Positions 1-9,500 of a DNA stretch of 64,000 nucleotides are shown piece by piece (position 1 is the first letter of the stretch; each line of letters opens with the position of its first letter). The notes below the pieces were generated by a model. That model saw only the letters and a list, made by a program, of their open reading frames with translations, had not been told where the DNA came from and did no database searches. The position numbers and the translations under genes were made by a program. Source of the DNA: Pricia antarctica (GTDB lineage Bacteria > Bacteroidota > Bacteroidia > Flavobacteriales > Flavobacteriaceae); assembly GCF_900101815.1 (NCBI RefSeq), contig NZ_FNAO01000002.1:434001-498000 (forward strand). Direction: 5' to 3'.

Positions 1-150
1 TACTGGACGATTTTTGCCTCTGAAGGGGAGTTAGGTTGTTTCCTATAAAAATAATAGAACTTACATAGTTTATAATTTGATTATGTGTGATTTGTAGGAT
101 TTATTGTATGTATGGTATTTTTTTGTTATTTATAAAATCTAGCATCATTT

Positions 151-203
151 GTTGTTGAGAGACTACTTTTGGTGGTTGACCCTGCTATTTAGGTCGTTGA
201 CCC
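151..203 (+). promoter_or_regulatory. Three direct repeats in 21-bp phase (candidate operator)
   Basis: GTTGTTGAGAG (151-161), GTGGTTGACCC (172-182) and GTCGTTGACCC (193-203) start exactly 21 bp apart and share GTnGTTGA; the last two differ at a single position of 11. A 21-bp period puts the boxes on the same DNA face two helical turns apart. Direct repeats with about this period are known for LytTR-type response regulators; binding by such a regulator here is inference. They lie about 90 bp before the efflux adaptor gene. Confidence 0.5.
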
Positions 204-232
204 ACTTCAATGTTAAATTAAAACAAACCTAT

Positions 233-252
233 CCTTAAAATCGAGTTTAAGG
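233..252 (+). repeat. Perfect inverted repeat upstream of efflux operon
   Basis: CCTTAAA (233-239) and TTTAAGG (246-252) form a perfect 7-bp inverted repeat around a 6-base centre, 38 bp before the start codon at 291. It could be an operator half-site pair or a leader hairpin. The sequence alone does not separate these. Confidence 0.4.
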
Positions 253-290
253 CTTAATTTTATGCGCCATAATTAACGATCCAACTAGAA

Positions 291-1373
291 ATGAAAGTAA
301 AGTACCTTGTGTATCTTATATTGCTTATCGGGATAGTCAGTCTTGTGGGCTATCGGATCTTAGCGAATAAAGAAGTGGGTACACCGGAAAATAGGCCAGG
401 GGGAAGCAATGCCGTTACGGTATCCGGTATGGTACTCCGGCCGCAGGTGTTTAAGGACAATATTTCATTATCCGGCACACTAGAGGCCAATGAGCAGATC
501 GATCTGCGGAGCGAGGTCTCCGGAGTGGTTGAAAGTATCAATTTCGAAGAGGGAAGCAAAGTGAAACAGGGCCAGGTACTTTTCCGGGTCAACGATATCG
601 AACTCCAGGCCCAACTTTCAAAGGTGAGAACGGCGCAAAAACTGGCGGCTGAAAACGAAAGACGGGCCAAATTATTATTGGAGAAACAGGCTATTAGCCA
701 AGAGGAATATGACATTGCGAGTGCCGATTTCCAATCCGCAGAGGCCGAATCGGAATTGATAGGCGCCCAACTTTCCAAAACAACGGTCCGCGCGCCTTTT
801 TCCGGCACGATCGGTTTGCGTTCCATCTCAAAGGGCACCTACGTTACACCGCTTACGTTGATCGCCAAGTTGGTGAATACAACGCAGCTGAAGATCACGT
901 TTTCTATTCCCGAAAAGTATGTTTCACAGGTCAAAGTAGGCACCCAGCTTACGTTTACGACTTCCGATTCCGATGAGGAACACAGTGCTACGATATATGC
1001 CATAGAGCCCCAAGTGGAGATAGCCACCCGAACCTTAAAAATGAGGGCCATTGCGGAAAACCAAGACGGGAAATTGTATCCCGGCACCTACGCCAACGTT
1101 ATTCTTCCCCTAGAAACCGTTGATGATGCCTTGCTCGTGCCTACGGAAGCCTTAATACCGGTTCAAAATGGGAAAAAGATTTTTATTTCCGAAAACGGTA
1201 AAGCAAAAGAGATAGATGTAGAAATCGGTGCCCGAACGGGCAGCTCAGTAAGGGTGATTTCCGGTTTGCAAGCTGGCGATACCATCCTGACTTACGGGGT
1301 AATGGCCTTGAAAAATGATACGCCCGTCAAAATTAAGTTCGACAGATCCCAAAGCATGACCGCCGAAAAATGA
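291..1373 (+). CDS. RND efflux periplasmic adaptor (membrane fusion protein)
   Basis: Adaptor subunit of a tripartite RND pump, linking the inner-membrane pump to the outer-membrane channel. Residues 1-25 form a membrane anchor or signal segment. A lipoyl-like half-motif (SEVSGVVESINFEEGSKVKQ) lies near residues 76-95, a helical hairpin rich in Glu, Gln and Ala near 105-160, and the second lipoyl half with APFSGTIGLRSISKG near 168-182, followed by beta-barrel and membrane-proximal domains. At 360 residues it is of normal family length. The stop overlaps the start of the pump gene (ATGA at 1370-1373), showing translational coupling. The transported substrate cannot be read from sequence. Confidence 0.93.
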   Translation: MKVKYLVYLILLIGIVSLVGYRILANKEVGTPENRPGGSNAVTVSGMVLRPQVFKDNISLSGTLEANEQIDLRSEVSGVVESINFEEGSKVKQGQVLFRVNDIELQAQLSKVRTAQKLAAENERRAKLLLEKQAISQEEYDIASADFQSAEAESELIGAQLSKTTVRAPFSGTIGLRSISKGTYVTPLTLIAKLVNTTQLKITFSIPEKYVSQVKVGTQLTFTTSDSDEEHSATIYAIEPQVEIATRTLKMRAIAENQDGKLYPGTYANVILPLETVDDALLVPTEALIPVQNGKKIFISENGKAKEIDVEIGARTGSSVRVISGLQAGDTILTYGVMALKNDTPVKIKFDRSQSMTAEK

Positions 1374-4300
1374 ACCTATCCACATTAAGTATAAAGCGTC
1401 CGGTGCTTACGATCGTCATGAACGTAGCCATAATTCTTTTTGGGATTATAGGGTATACCTATTTGGGCGTTCGTGAATTTCCCTCCATAGACCCCGCACA
1501 GGTATCCGTCCGCACGAATTATGCCGGCGCCAATGCCGATATTATCGAATCACAGATTACCGAGCCTTTGGAAAAGGCGATCAATTCGATAGATGGCATC
1601 CGTAATCTTAGTTCCTCGAGCGTTCAGGGTTCCAGTTCGATCAGCATTGAGTTCGATCTCGATAAAGATCTCGAGGTAGCGGCCAACGATGTGCGCGACA
1701 AGGTGTCTCGGGCCGTTCGAAGCCTTCCCGAAGATCTCGATGCCCCGCCTGTGGTTTCCAAATCGGATGCCGATGCACAACGCATCCTTTCCATGACCGT
1801 TCAGAGCGACGGCAAGAACATTCTCGAACTATCCGATTATGCCGAAAACGTGCTGGCGCAACGAATAGAGACCATCCCCGGTGTCAGTAGCGTGCAGATC
1901 TGGGGGCAGCGAAGGTATGCTATGCGTTTGTGGATCGACCCGCTGAAACTATCTTCTTACGGAGTGACCGTTGCCGATGTGCGCAGGGCTTTATTGGCGC
2001 AAAACGTCGAACTCCCCTCCGGAAAGCTAACGGGCGACAATACCGAACTTACGGTAAAGACCATAGGAAACCTGAATACCGAGGAAGGGTTCAACAATAT
2101 TATCATTATGGCCCAAGGCGAAAAACTGGTGCGCCTCAGCGATATCGGTAAAGCCAGTTTGGAAGGCGAAAACATGGAAACGAAGATGAGCGATTCCGGT
2201 CAGCCCATGGTCGCCATTGCGGTAGTTCCTCAACCGGGGAGCAACTATCTCGAAATTGCGGATGCCTTTTATATCGAATACGAAAAGCTGAAAAAAGATC
2301 TTCCGGAAGGTTTTAAGCTCAACGTGGTCATCGATGATACGGTTTTTGTCAGAAAAGCGGTGACGGAAGTAGCCGAAACCCTATTGATATCCATCATACT
2401 GGTTATTTTGGTCATCTTCCTCTTTTTTAGGAACTGGTCTTTGGCACTTCGTCCGCTCATCGATATACCGGTTTCGTTGATCGCCACTTTTTTTGTCATG
2501 TGGATGTTCGGCTTTTCCATAAATGTACTGACCCTTTTGGCCATTGTTCTTGCCACGGGGCTTGTAGTCGATGACGGCATCGTGGTCACCGAGAATATTT
2601 ATAAAAAAGTCGAGGAGGGCATGCATCCCATCGAGGCGGCGGTAAAAGGATCCAATGAGATATTCTTTGCCGTTATTTCCATTTCCGTTACGCTGGCCGC
2701 CGTATTCCTGCCCGTTATCTTTTTAGAAGGTTTCGTCGGCAGGCTGTTTCGGGAGTTCGGCGTTGTTTTGGGTGCAGCGGTGCTGGTTTCCGCCTTTGTA
2801 TCCCTGACCTTGACGCCGATGTTGAACGCCTATTTGATTCGTCCCGGGAAACAAAAACAATCCAAATTTTATCATTTTACGGAGAAATATTTCTTGCGGA
2901 TGAATCGATATTATGCGGATTCCCTAGCGCTATTTATGAAACGGAAATGGCTGAGTTTTCCTATTTTATTTGGATGTATCGGCCTTATTATCCTATTTTA
3001 CAACCTGCTGCAGAAGGAAACGGCGCCATACGAAGATCGTAGTTTCGTATCATTGAATGTAAGTGCTCCGGAAGGATCTTCCTACGAGTATATGGATCGT
3101 TTGATGACGGATATTACGGAACTGATCAATGATTCAATCCCCGAAAAAAAGGTCAGCTTGATTCTTACCTCCCCAGGGTTCGGAAGCTCTTCGGTAAACA
3201 GCGGCCGTGCCTTTATAGCCCTTGATCAGCCAAACGAAAGGGAGCGTTCGCAGCATGAGATCGCTATGGATTTGGGTCGGTGGTCGAAAACCTATGTAGG
3301 CGGTAAATCGAACGTTTCGGAAAAACCGACGATTTCAGTGAACCGGCGCGGTGGTCCCCCTATTCAGTTTATTATTCAGGCCCTCAATTTTGAAAAGCTT
3401 CAAGAAAAGATTCCTGAATTTATGAGGGAAGCCGAAAACGATCCGACATTTTCTTTTGTCGATGTGAATCTAAAATTCGATAAACCGGAGATTTATGTTT
3501 CCATCGATCGGGAAAAAGCGGAAAGTCTGGGTGTATCTGTCCTAGATGTGGCGCAAACCCTACAGTTGTCTTTGAGCGGCCAGCGGTTCGGCTATTTTTT
3601 GATGAACGGAAAACAGTATCAGGTTATCGGCCAGTTCGCCAAAGAAGACAGAAACGCACCTTTGGATCTTACTTCCATTTTTGTTAAAAGCAAAGACGGA
3701 CTCTTAATCCAGCTCGATAATTTGGTGCAAACATCCGAGCATAGTAGTCCCCCTCAATTATTTCACAACAACCGCTATATGTCCGCTACTGTATCGGCCA
3801 ATCTGGCCCCCGGGAAAAGTATTGGCGATGGCATTGAGGCTATGGAAGCGATAAAAGAAAAGGTACTTGACGATACCTTTACCACGGATTTGGCCGGTGA
3901 ATCCAGGGATTTCACGGAAAGTGGGTCAAATACCCTGTTCGCCTTCGGTCTCGCTTTGCTTTTGATCTTTTTAATATTGGCCGCGCAGTTCGAAAGTTTT
4001 ATAGATCCCTTCATCATTATTTTAACGGTACCCATGGCCGTGGCAGGTGCTATGTTCTCGCTATGGCTTTTCGGGCAGACCTGGAATATCTTCAGTCAGA
4101 TTGGTACGATTATGCTGATAGGCCTGGTAACCAAAAATGGGATATTGATCGTAGAGTTCGCCAATCAACTTCGCGAACAGGGCCTTTCTAAAAGGGAATC
4201 CGTACTAAAAGCCTCCGAATCTCGGCTGCGTCCGATTTTAATGACCAGTCTGACCATTGCCCTTGGGGCCTTACCGATCGCCCTTTCCTTGGGTGCCGCT

Positions 4301-4450
4301 TCGACCAGTCGTATTGGAATGGGCGTTGTCATTATCGGGGGAACGATGTTCTCATTGATACTTACCCTATTTGTTATTCCTGCGCTTTATATGTTGTGGT
4401 CCAGGGAAAAAGTGCAGCGACCTGAATTCAAAGCCCTTGAAGCCTATTGA
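1370..4450 (+). CDS. RND (HAE-1 type) efflux pump, inner-membrane subunit
   Basis: Proton-driven inner-membrane pump of the AcrB/MexB type, 1026 residues, the usual length. TM1 is at 10-30, a large periplasmic loop follows, then TM2-6. TM4 carries the proton-relay aspartates in GLVVDDGIVVTEN near residues 401-402, and the conserved TM10 lysine is in LVTKNGILIVEFANQ near residue 922. It overlaps the adaptor by 4 bases and is followed after one base by the TolC-like gene, so the three genes form one operon encoding a full pump. HAE-1 rather than heavy-metal CzcA type is chosen because the TM4 motif has the paired Asp-Asp of drug and detergent pumps. Confidence 0.95.
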   Translation: MNLSTLSIKRPVLTIVMNVAIILFGIIGYTYLGVREFPSIDPAQVSVRTNYAGANADIIESQITEPLEKAINSIDGIRNLSSSSVQGSSSISIEFDLDKDLEVAANDVRDKVSRAVRSLPEDLDAPPVVSKSDADAQRILSMTVQSDGKNILELSDYAENVLAQRIETIPGVSSVQIWGQRRYAMRLWIDPLKLSSYGVTVADVRRALLAQNVELPSGKLTGDNTELTVKTIGNLNTEEGFNNIIIMAQGEKLVRLSDIGKASLEGENMETKMSDSGQPMVAIAVVPQPGSNYLEIADAFYIEYEKLKKDLPEGFKLNVVIDDTVFVRKAVTEVAETLLISIILVILVIFLFFRNWSLALRPLIDIPVSLIATFFVMWMFGFSINVLTLLAIVLATGLVVDDGIVVTENIYKKVEEGMHPIEAAVKGSNEIFFAVISISVTLAAVFLPVIFLEGFVGRLFREFGVVLGAAVLVSAFVSLTLTPMLNAYLIRPGKQKQSKFYHFTEKYFLRMNRYYADSLALFMKRKWLSFPILFGCIGLIILFYNLLQKETAPYEDRSFVSLNVSAPEGSSYEYMDRLMTDITELINDSIPEKKVSLILTSPGFGSSSVNSGRAFIALDQPNERERSQHEIAMDLGRWSKTYVGGKSNVSEKPTISVNRRGGPPIQFIIQALNFEKLQEKIPEFMREAENDPTFSFVDVNLKFDKPEIYVSIDREKAESLGVSVLDVAQTLQLSLSGQRFGYFLMNGKQYQVIGQFAKEDRNAPLDLTSIFVKSKDGLLIQLDNLVQTSEHSSPPQLFHNNRYMSATVSANLAPGKSIGDGIEAMEAIKEKVLDDTFTTDLAGESRDFTESGSNTLFAFGLALLLIFLILAAQFESFIDPFIIILTVPMAVAGAMFSLWLFGQTWNIFSQIGTIMLIGLVTKNGILIVEFANQLREQGLSKRESVLKASESRLRPILMTSLTIALGALPIALSLGAASTSRIGMGVVIIGGTMFSLILTLFVIPALYMLWSREKVQRPEFKALEAY

Positions 4451-4451
4451 A

Positions 4452-5882
4452 ATGACCGACCGTATGTCCCTATTTTTTTGTACTGTTTTGCTGCTATTGT
4501 CCTGTTCTGTTTTTGGGCAAGATGTGCTTCCCGAAGGAATGAAGGAATCGGGTACCGTGGAAGAACAGGAAATGGATACCTTGGAAGAACGGGGAGTGGA
4601 TACCGTGGAAGAACACGATTTGGTTACTATAAAAGAGAAGGAAGTGCTTACCGTAGAAAAAGCGGTAAAGATGGCCTTGGAAAATAATTACCAAATCAAG
4701 ACGGCATCCAACGAATTGAAAATCGACTCCATTTCGGTAAGCCCGGGCAATGCAGGGATGTTTCCATCCTTAGCGGCACAAATTACCGACAACAATAGCA
4801 TCCAAAACCTATCCCAAACCCGCTCCGACGGTACCAAGGTAGAGCGCAACAATGCCAAGAACAATAGCCTGAATTATGGCGTTGCCTTGGATTGGACCCT
4901 TTTTGACGGTCTTCGGATGTTCGCCAACCTAGAGCAACTCAAGCAGACCCAAAAATTGGGGGAGGCCGAACTAAAGCAGGTTATATTGACCAAAGTAGGC
5001 GAGGTCATGATTACCTATTATGACCTGGTACAGCAGCAACAGCAGCTTTCGGCTTTAGATAGTACCCTGCTTATATCCAAACAGCGGGTCGAACTGGCCC
5101 ACAACCGGTTTACCATCGGAAAAGCTTCAAAGTTGGAAGTATTGAACGCCCAGGTAGACCTAAATACCGACCGCACCTTAATGCGGCGCCAACAAGAGCT
5201 GTATGTCAACACGAAGATACAGTTGAACGAACATTTGGCGCGCGACCTAAAACTGGATTTTAAGGTAATACCTGAAATTTTTGTGGACGAAAAACTAAAA
5301 TTGCCCGAACTGGAAACCCAGATTGCCAATGAAAACCCCCAGCTACAGGCGCAATTAATCAATAAAAAAATCAGGGAACTCGAAGTCAAGCAAATAAAAG
5401 CGGGACGCTACCCTACCATTTTTGCGACGACGGGATATAACTTCGGCCGCTCGGAATCCGATCTCGGCTTTTCTACCAGTGCGAACTCCCGAGGCTTTAA
5501 CTATGGCTTTGGAGCCACTTTGAACCTTTTTGACGGCTTTACCCAAAACCGGAACGAACAGATTGGCAAAATTGCCGTCAAAAATGCGGAAGTGGCCATC
5601 GCCGAGCAAAAACAGGAATTAATGTCATTGGTAGGCACGACCTATCAAACCTATTTGACGAATATCAGTCTTATCGTATTGGAAGGTAACAACGAAGCGA
5701 TCGCCAAAGAAAATCTTGACATAACCGTAGAAAAATATAGGATCGGCACCATACCTACTATCGAGTTCCGAACTGCACAACTCAATTATATCAATGCCAA
5801 GGTGCGCCATAGCAATGCAAAATTCCAGGCCAAGCTTTCCGAGATCATTTTAAAGCAACTTTCCGGAAGATTGGATTTATAA
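4452..5882 (+). CDS. TolC-family outer-membrane channel
   Basis: Outer-membrane efflux channel for the preceding pump. The start at 4452 is preferred because it lies one base after the pump stop and gives a clean signal peptide (hydrophobic FFCTVLLLLSC, likely cleaved after VFGQ); a longer in-frame start at 4371 would overlap the pump gene by 80 bases. The mature protein (total 476 residues) has two long heptad-rich OEP domains; LDWTLFDGLRMFANLEQLKQ and the related LNLFDGFTQNRNEQIGK mark the two structural repeats. Unusual is a run of five 8-residue repeats just after the signal peptide (see 4551-4670). Confidence 0.9.
   Translation: MTDRMSLFFCTVLLLLSCSVFGQDVLPEGMKESGTVEEQEMDTLEERGVDTVEEHDLVTIKEKEVLTVEKAVKMALENNYQIKTASNELKIDSISVSPGNAGMFPSLAAQITDNNSIQNLSQTRSDGTKVERNNAKNNSLNYGVALDWTLFDGLRMFANLEQLKQTQKLGEAELKQVILTKVGEVMITYYDLVQQQQQLSALDSTLLISKQRVELAHNRFTIGKASKLEVLNAQVDLNTDRTLMRRQQELYVNTKIQLNEHLARDLKLDFKVIPEIFVDEKLKLPELETQIANENPQLQAQLINKKIRELEVKQIKAGRYPTIFATTGYNFGRSESDLGFSTSANSRGFNYGFGATLNLFDGFTQNRNEQIGKIAVKNAEVAIAEQKQELMSLVGTTYQTYLTNISLIVLEGNNEAIAKENLDITVEKYRIGTIPTIEFRTAQLNYINAKVRHSNAKFQAKLSEIILKQLSGRLDL
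4551..4670 (+). repeat. Five tandem 24-bp repeats in the TolC-like gene
   Basis: The repeats encode GTVEEQEM, DTLEERGV, DTVEEHDL, VTIKEKEV and LTVEKAVK: five octads with a T-(V/L/I)-(E/K)-(E/K) core between signal peptide and first OEP helix. The first three DNA units are closely similar (ggtaccgtggaagaacag, gataccttggaagaacgg, gataccgtggaagaacac), which suggests recent tandem duplication by slippage. The last unit merges into the normal family N-terminus. Confidence 0.75.
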
Positions 5883-5886
5883 GGTA

Positions 5887-5906
5887 TGGGTTCCCCTATG
5901 GACCCA
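5887..5906 (+). terminator. Possible stem-loop after efflux operon
   Basis: TGGGTTC (5887-5893) can pair with GGACCCA (5900-5906), with one G-U pair, around a 6-base loop. It lies between the converging TolC-like and Lrp genes. There is no strong T-run, so termination is only a suggestion. Confidence 0.3.
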
Positions 5907-5956
5907 AACAAAGCGCATTTCATCGATAAAACCCTGTAAATACAAGATGAAGTGAC

Positions 5957-6418
5957 CTAAAAAAGCGGCAAGCTGGTCGTATTCACAATTTCTTTCATCA
6001 CGAAATAACTTTCCATTTGCCTAATGTTCTTGATGGTAGCCAATTTTTTAAAGTTGAATTCATGATAGTGGTCAATATCTTTGGTATACACCTTTAGCTG
6101 AAAATCGAAGGCGCCGGTAATATGTAAGCATTCAACAACCTCTGGAATCTTCTTGATTTCTTTCATGAAAATTAGGGCTCCTTCATCGGAATGCTTCTCA
6201 ATACTTACCATCACCAACACCATGACATGTAATCCCAATTTTTTTCTGTTCAATAAAAATACCTTTTTCCGCAAAAGTGCCGCTGCATTTAATTTCTTGA
6301 TGCGCTCATAAACGGGTGTCACGGTAAGATTGGTGGCCTCTGCAATCTCTTTGTTGCTAATATTCGCATTTTCTTGTAAGAGTGACAGTATTTTCAGGTC
6401 TTTCTTGTCAAGTTTCAT
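5957..6418 (-). CDS. Lrp/AsnC family transcriptional regulator
   Basis: Amino-acid-responsive DNA-binding regulator of 153 residues, normal for the family. An N-terminal helix-turn-helix (LKILSLLQENANISNKEIAE, then TNLTVTPVYERIKKL) lies near residues 8-45. The rest is the ligand-binding RAM domain, with VVECLHITGAFDFQLKVYTK and the C-terminal YFVMKEIVN. It is divergent from the SusC gene 162 bp away, which makes it the best candidate regulator of the SusCD/amine locus; family members usually sense an amino acid or a catabolic product. TACAGTAA-type sequences sit next to both start codons (6421-6431 and 6555-6565). Confidence 0.9.
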   Translation of the reverse strand: MKLDKKDLKILSLLQENANISNKEIAEATNLTVTPVYERIKKLNAAALLRKKVFLLNRKKLGLHVMVLVMVSIEKHSDEGALIFMKEIKKIPEVVECLHITGAFDFQLKVYTKDIDHYHEFNFKKLATIKNIRQMESYFVMKEIVNTTSLPLF

Positions 6419-6420
6419 TA

Positions 6421-6565
6421 TACAGTAATTTTAGACTAATAATAATGTATTTTTAATTAAAAACAGCATAAAATTAAGGCTAGTTGTATAAATAGTAGAA
6501 TTATTTTCTAAAAATGATTAACTTTAAGTATAAAAGATGTATTTATATTGAAATTACAGTAAATT
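6421..6565. promoter_or_regulatory. Divergent Lrp-SusC control region with two similar boxes
   Basis: The AT-rich divergent intergenic region is bracketed by TACAGTAATTT (6421-6431) and TACAGTAAATT (6555-6565), 10 of 11 bases identical and each next to a start codon. The second lies in AATTACAGTAAATT, which is close to palindromic. Lrp/AsnC proteins often bind such AT-rich imperfect palindromes and autoregulate. No clear TAnnTTTG promoter was identified. Confidence 0.35.
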
Positions 6566-6580
6566 CGTGCTATTGTCGTA

Positions 6581-9500
6581 ATGATTTTCAATAATTCTCA
6601 ATCAGCTTGTAATTTCCGTAATTCACCAACTAATAACGCTAAAAGTATGAGAACACTACTTAGACAGCGGGAATGTATTCCTTCCCAGCCAAAATTCGTT
6701 TTGAAATCAAGGCTTACTACATTTTTAGTAGTCGCTTCTTTACTCCCAATTCACGCTATCGAAGTTAATAGTGAAAAGGTCTATTATTTATGGGGTATAG
6801 AAAATGAATCTCTCGAGATTGTTTCAAACCAACAATTCGAGGTCATGGGTACGATATTAGATCAGGAAGGCCAACCTTTACCTGGCGCCAACGTTCTTGA
6901 AAAAGGCACTTCAAACGGGGTGCAGACCGATTTTGACGGCAATTTCACGCTGACGGTTACCGACCAGAATGCTACATTGGTAGTTTCCTACATCGGTTTT
7001 ACAAAAAAGGAAATTGCTTTAAATGGACAGACGGATCTAAAGATAAATTTGGAAGAAAGTGCCACGGGATTGAGCGAGGTCGTGGTTACCGCCTTGGGCA
7101 TCAAGCGTGAAAAAAAATCCTTGGGCTATGCCTCCCAAGAACTGGATAGCGAAGAAGTTACCTCTGCCCGGGAACCCAATTTATTGAATGGTATTTCAGG
7201 TAAGGTAGCCGGACTTCAGATAACGAACAGTCCGTCTGGTGTGGGAGGGTCCGCAAGGGTATCCATTCGTGGTGATGCCTCCCTGAATATTAACGGAAAC
7301 TCGCCACTGTTCATTGTGGATGGTACGCCGATCAGTAACGAAATAGTTGGCTCTTCGGGTTCGGGTACCCAAGATGTTGACTACGGAAACGGGGCATCCG
7401 AAATAAATCCCCAGGATATTGAATCCATCAACGTATTGAAAGGTCCTGCAGCGGCTGCTCTTTATGGTTCGCGCGCTGCCAACGGTGCAATTATCATTAC
7501 AACCAAAAAAGGCAGTAATAAAAATGGAAGGCTGGGTATCTCCATAAACTCTGGCGTAACGATAGAAAATGTTTTGTTGATGCCAGACTGGCAAAATGTT
7601 TACGGACAAGGGAACGGAGGTCAATTCGGTTTTGTCGATGGCAGTGGCGGCGGAACTTCCGATGGCGTGGATGAAAGTTGGGGTCCAAAATTGGACACGG
7701 GCCTGTTAATTCCGCAATTTGATTCGCCGCGTACCGATGGTACTCGAGGTGGCGATCTGGTGAGCGATGCGCCGATAACCGCTACCCCATGGGTTTCCCA
7801 TCCTGACAATACGAAAGACTTTTTCAACACGGGATTTACGAAGACCAACAGCATCGCTATCTCAAAATCAGGGGACTTGGGAAATATCCGTTTTTCCTAT
7901 CAAAATTTAGATCAAGAAGGTATCGTTCCGAATACAGACCTTAAAAGAAATACTTTCAGTGTAAGTACCGGCCTGAATCTTACCGATAAGGTGACCATCA
8001 ATACCAATATCAATTACATTAAATCCGATAGTGGCAATAGGCCCTCTATTAGTTATGGTACCGAAAGCGTTATGTATCTGTTTATTTGGTACGGACGGCA
8101 ATTGAATACGGATAGTCTAAGGGATTATTGGATGGCCGGGCAGGAAGACCTGCAACAGTTCAACTACAACTACAACTACCATGACAATCCCTTTTTCAAC
8201 GTATTTGAAAATACTAATTCGCAGGACAAGGATAGGGTCTATGGAAATGTAAGTATGAACTATAAAATAAACGAAAATTGGAATCTGCTTCTTAGAACCG
8301 GAAGGGATTTCTATAGCGAACTTAGGGCTAAAAAACGGGCTTTCAGTACCCAGCGTTTTCCTTTGGGCTACTATAGGGAAGATGATGTGTTTTTCGAGGA
8401 AGCCAATACAGATTTCCTATTGTCCTATGACAAAACTTTCAACGAAAAATTCAACATCAATATTTCTGCGGGAGGAAACCAAATGCGACGAAACCAGGAT
8501 TATAAGCAGACGGTAGCCCCGGAACTTATCAATCCGGGAATCTATTCCTTCAACAATACCCGTAGGCCGTTGGAAGTATCGGTCAACAATAACGAAAAAC
8601 GAATCAACAGCATCTATGGTTTCGCACGTATGGCCTACGACGAGAAACTATATCTAGATATCACCGGAAGAAATGACTGGTCTAGCACCTTGCCGACGAA
8701 CAACAATTCCTATTTTTACCCCTCGGCGACGCTGAGTGCTATTGCAAACGATATTTTCAATATGCCCGAATTTGTGTCCTTTGCCAAATTCAGGGCGGCC
8801 TATGCAGAAGTCGGGAATGATACGGATCCCTATCGACTGGCCAGTTTCTTTACCAATGAAACACCTTTTGGCGATAATCCCGTATTGACCGAATCACGGT
8901 TGATTCCCAATGCGGATCTAAAACCGGAAATCACGTCATCCTATGAGTTCGGATTGGATCTGCGATTGTTTCAAAGTCGGATTAATCTGGATGCGACCTA
9001 TTACGACGGAAGGACCAAAAACCAAATCATCCCCATAAGCACTGATATTTCAAGCGGATACACTAGTAAACTCATCAATGCAGGTGAAGTACGTAATTAT
9101 GGATTCGAGGCCATTCTCAACGTAGTCCCGATCCGTACCGATAATTTTACATGGAACAGCACGTTCAACTTTTCCAGAAATAGAAGTGAGGTTACCGACT
9201 TGGGAGGAGTGGACTATACCTTGACCGAACGAAACGATGTGTTCATCCAGGCTAGGGAAGGGGGCTCTATAAGTGCCATTTATGGGCGAGGGTTTCAAAG
9301 GGTCGAAGATCCGAACAGCGCATTTTTGGGCCAGTTGATCATAGACAGTAATGGCATTCCATTGCGCACCGACGATCTCGTCTATCAAGGAGATTATGCG
9401 CCTGATTACTCTCTTGGCATTCTAAACAGTTTTAAATATAAGGCGTTCGATCTCGGCTTTTTGTTCGACATCCGGCAAGGGGGTATTGTTTCTTCGTTCA

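Larger units (their letters stand above)
1..290 (+). other. Intergenic region upstream of the efflux operon
   Basis: No credible coding region was found. The stretch is AT-rich and holds the three phased direct repeats at 151-203 and the inverted repeat at 233-252, listed separately, so it is probably the control region of the efflux operon starting at 291. A TAATTTTA sequence at 255-262 is one mismatch from the Bacteroidota -7 consensus TAnnTTTG, but no well-placed -33 TTG was identified. Confidence 0.6.

Noticed and set aside
350-838. 162-codon minus-strand frame
   Set aside because: Lies fully inside the efflux adaptor gene in antisense; its translation shows no family features.
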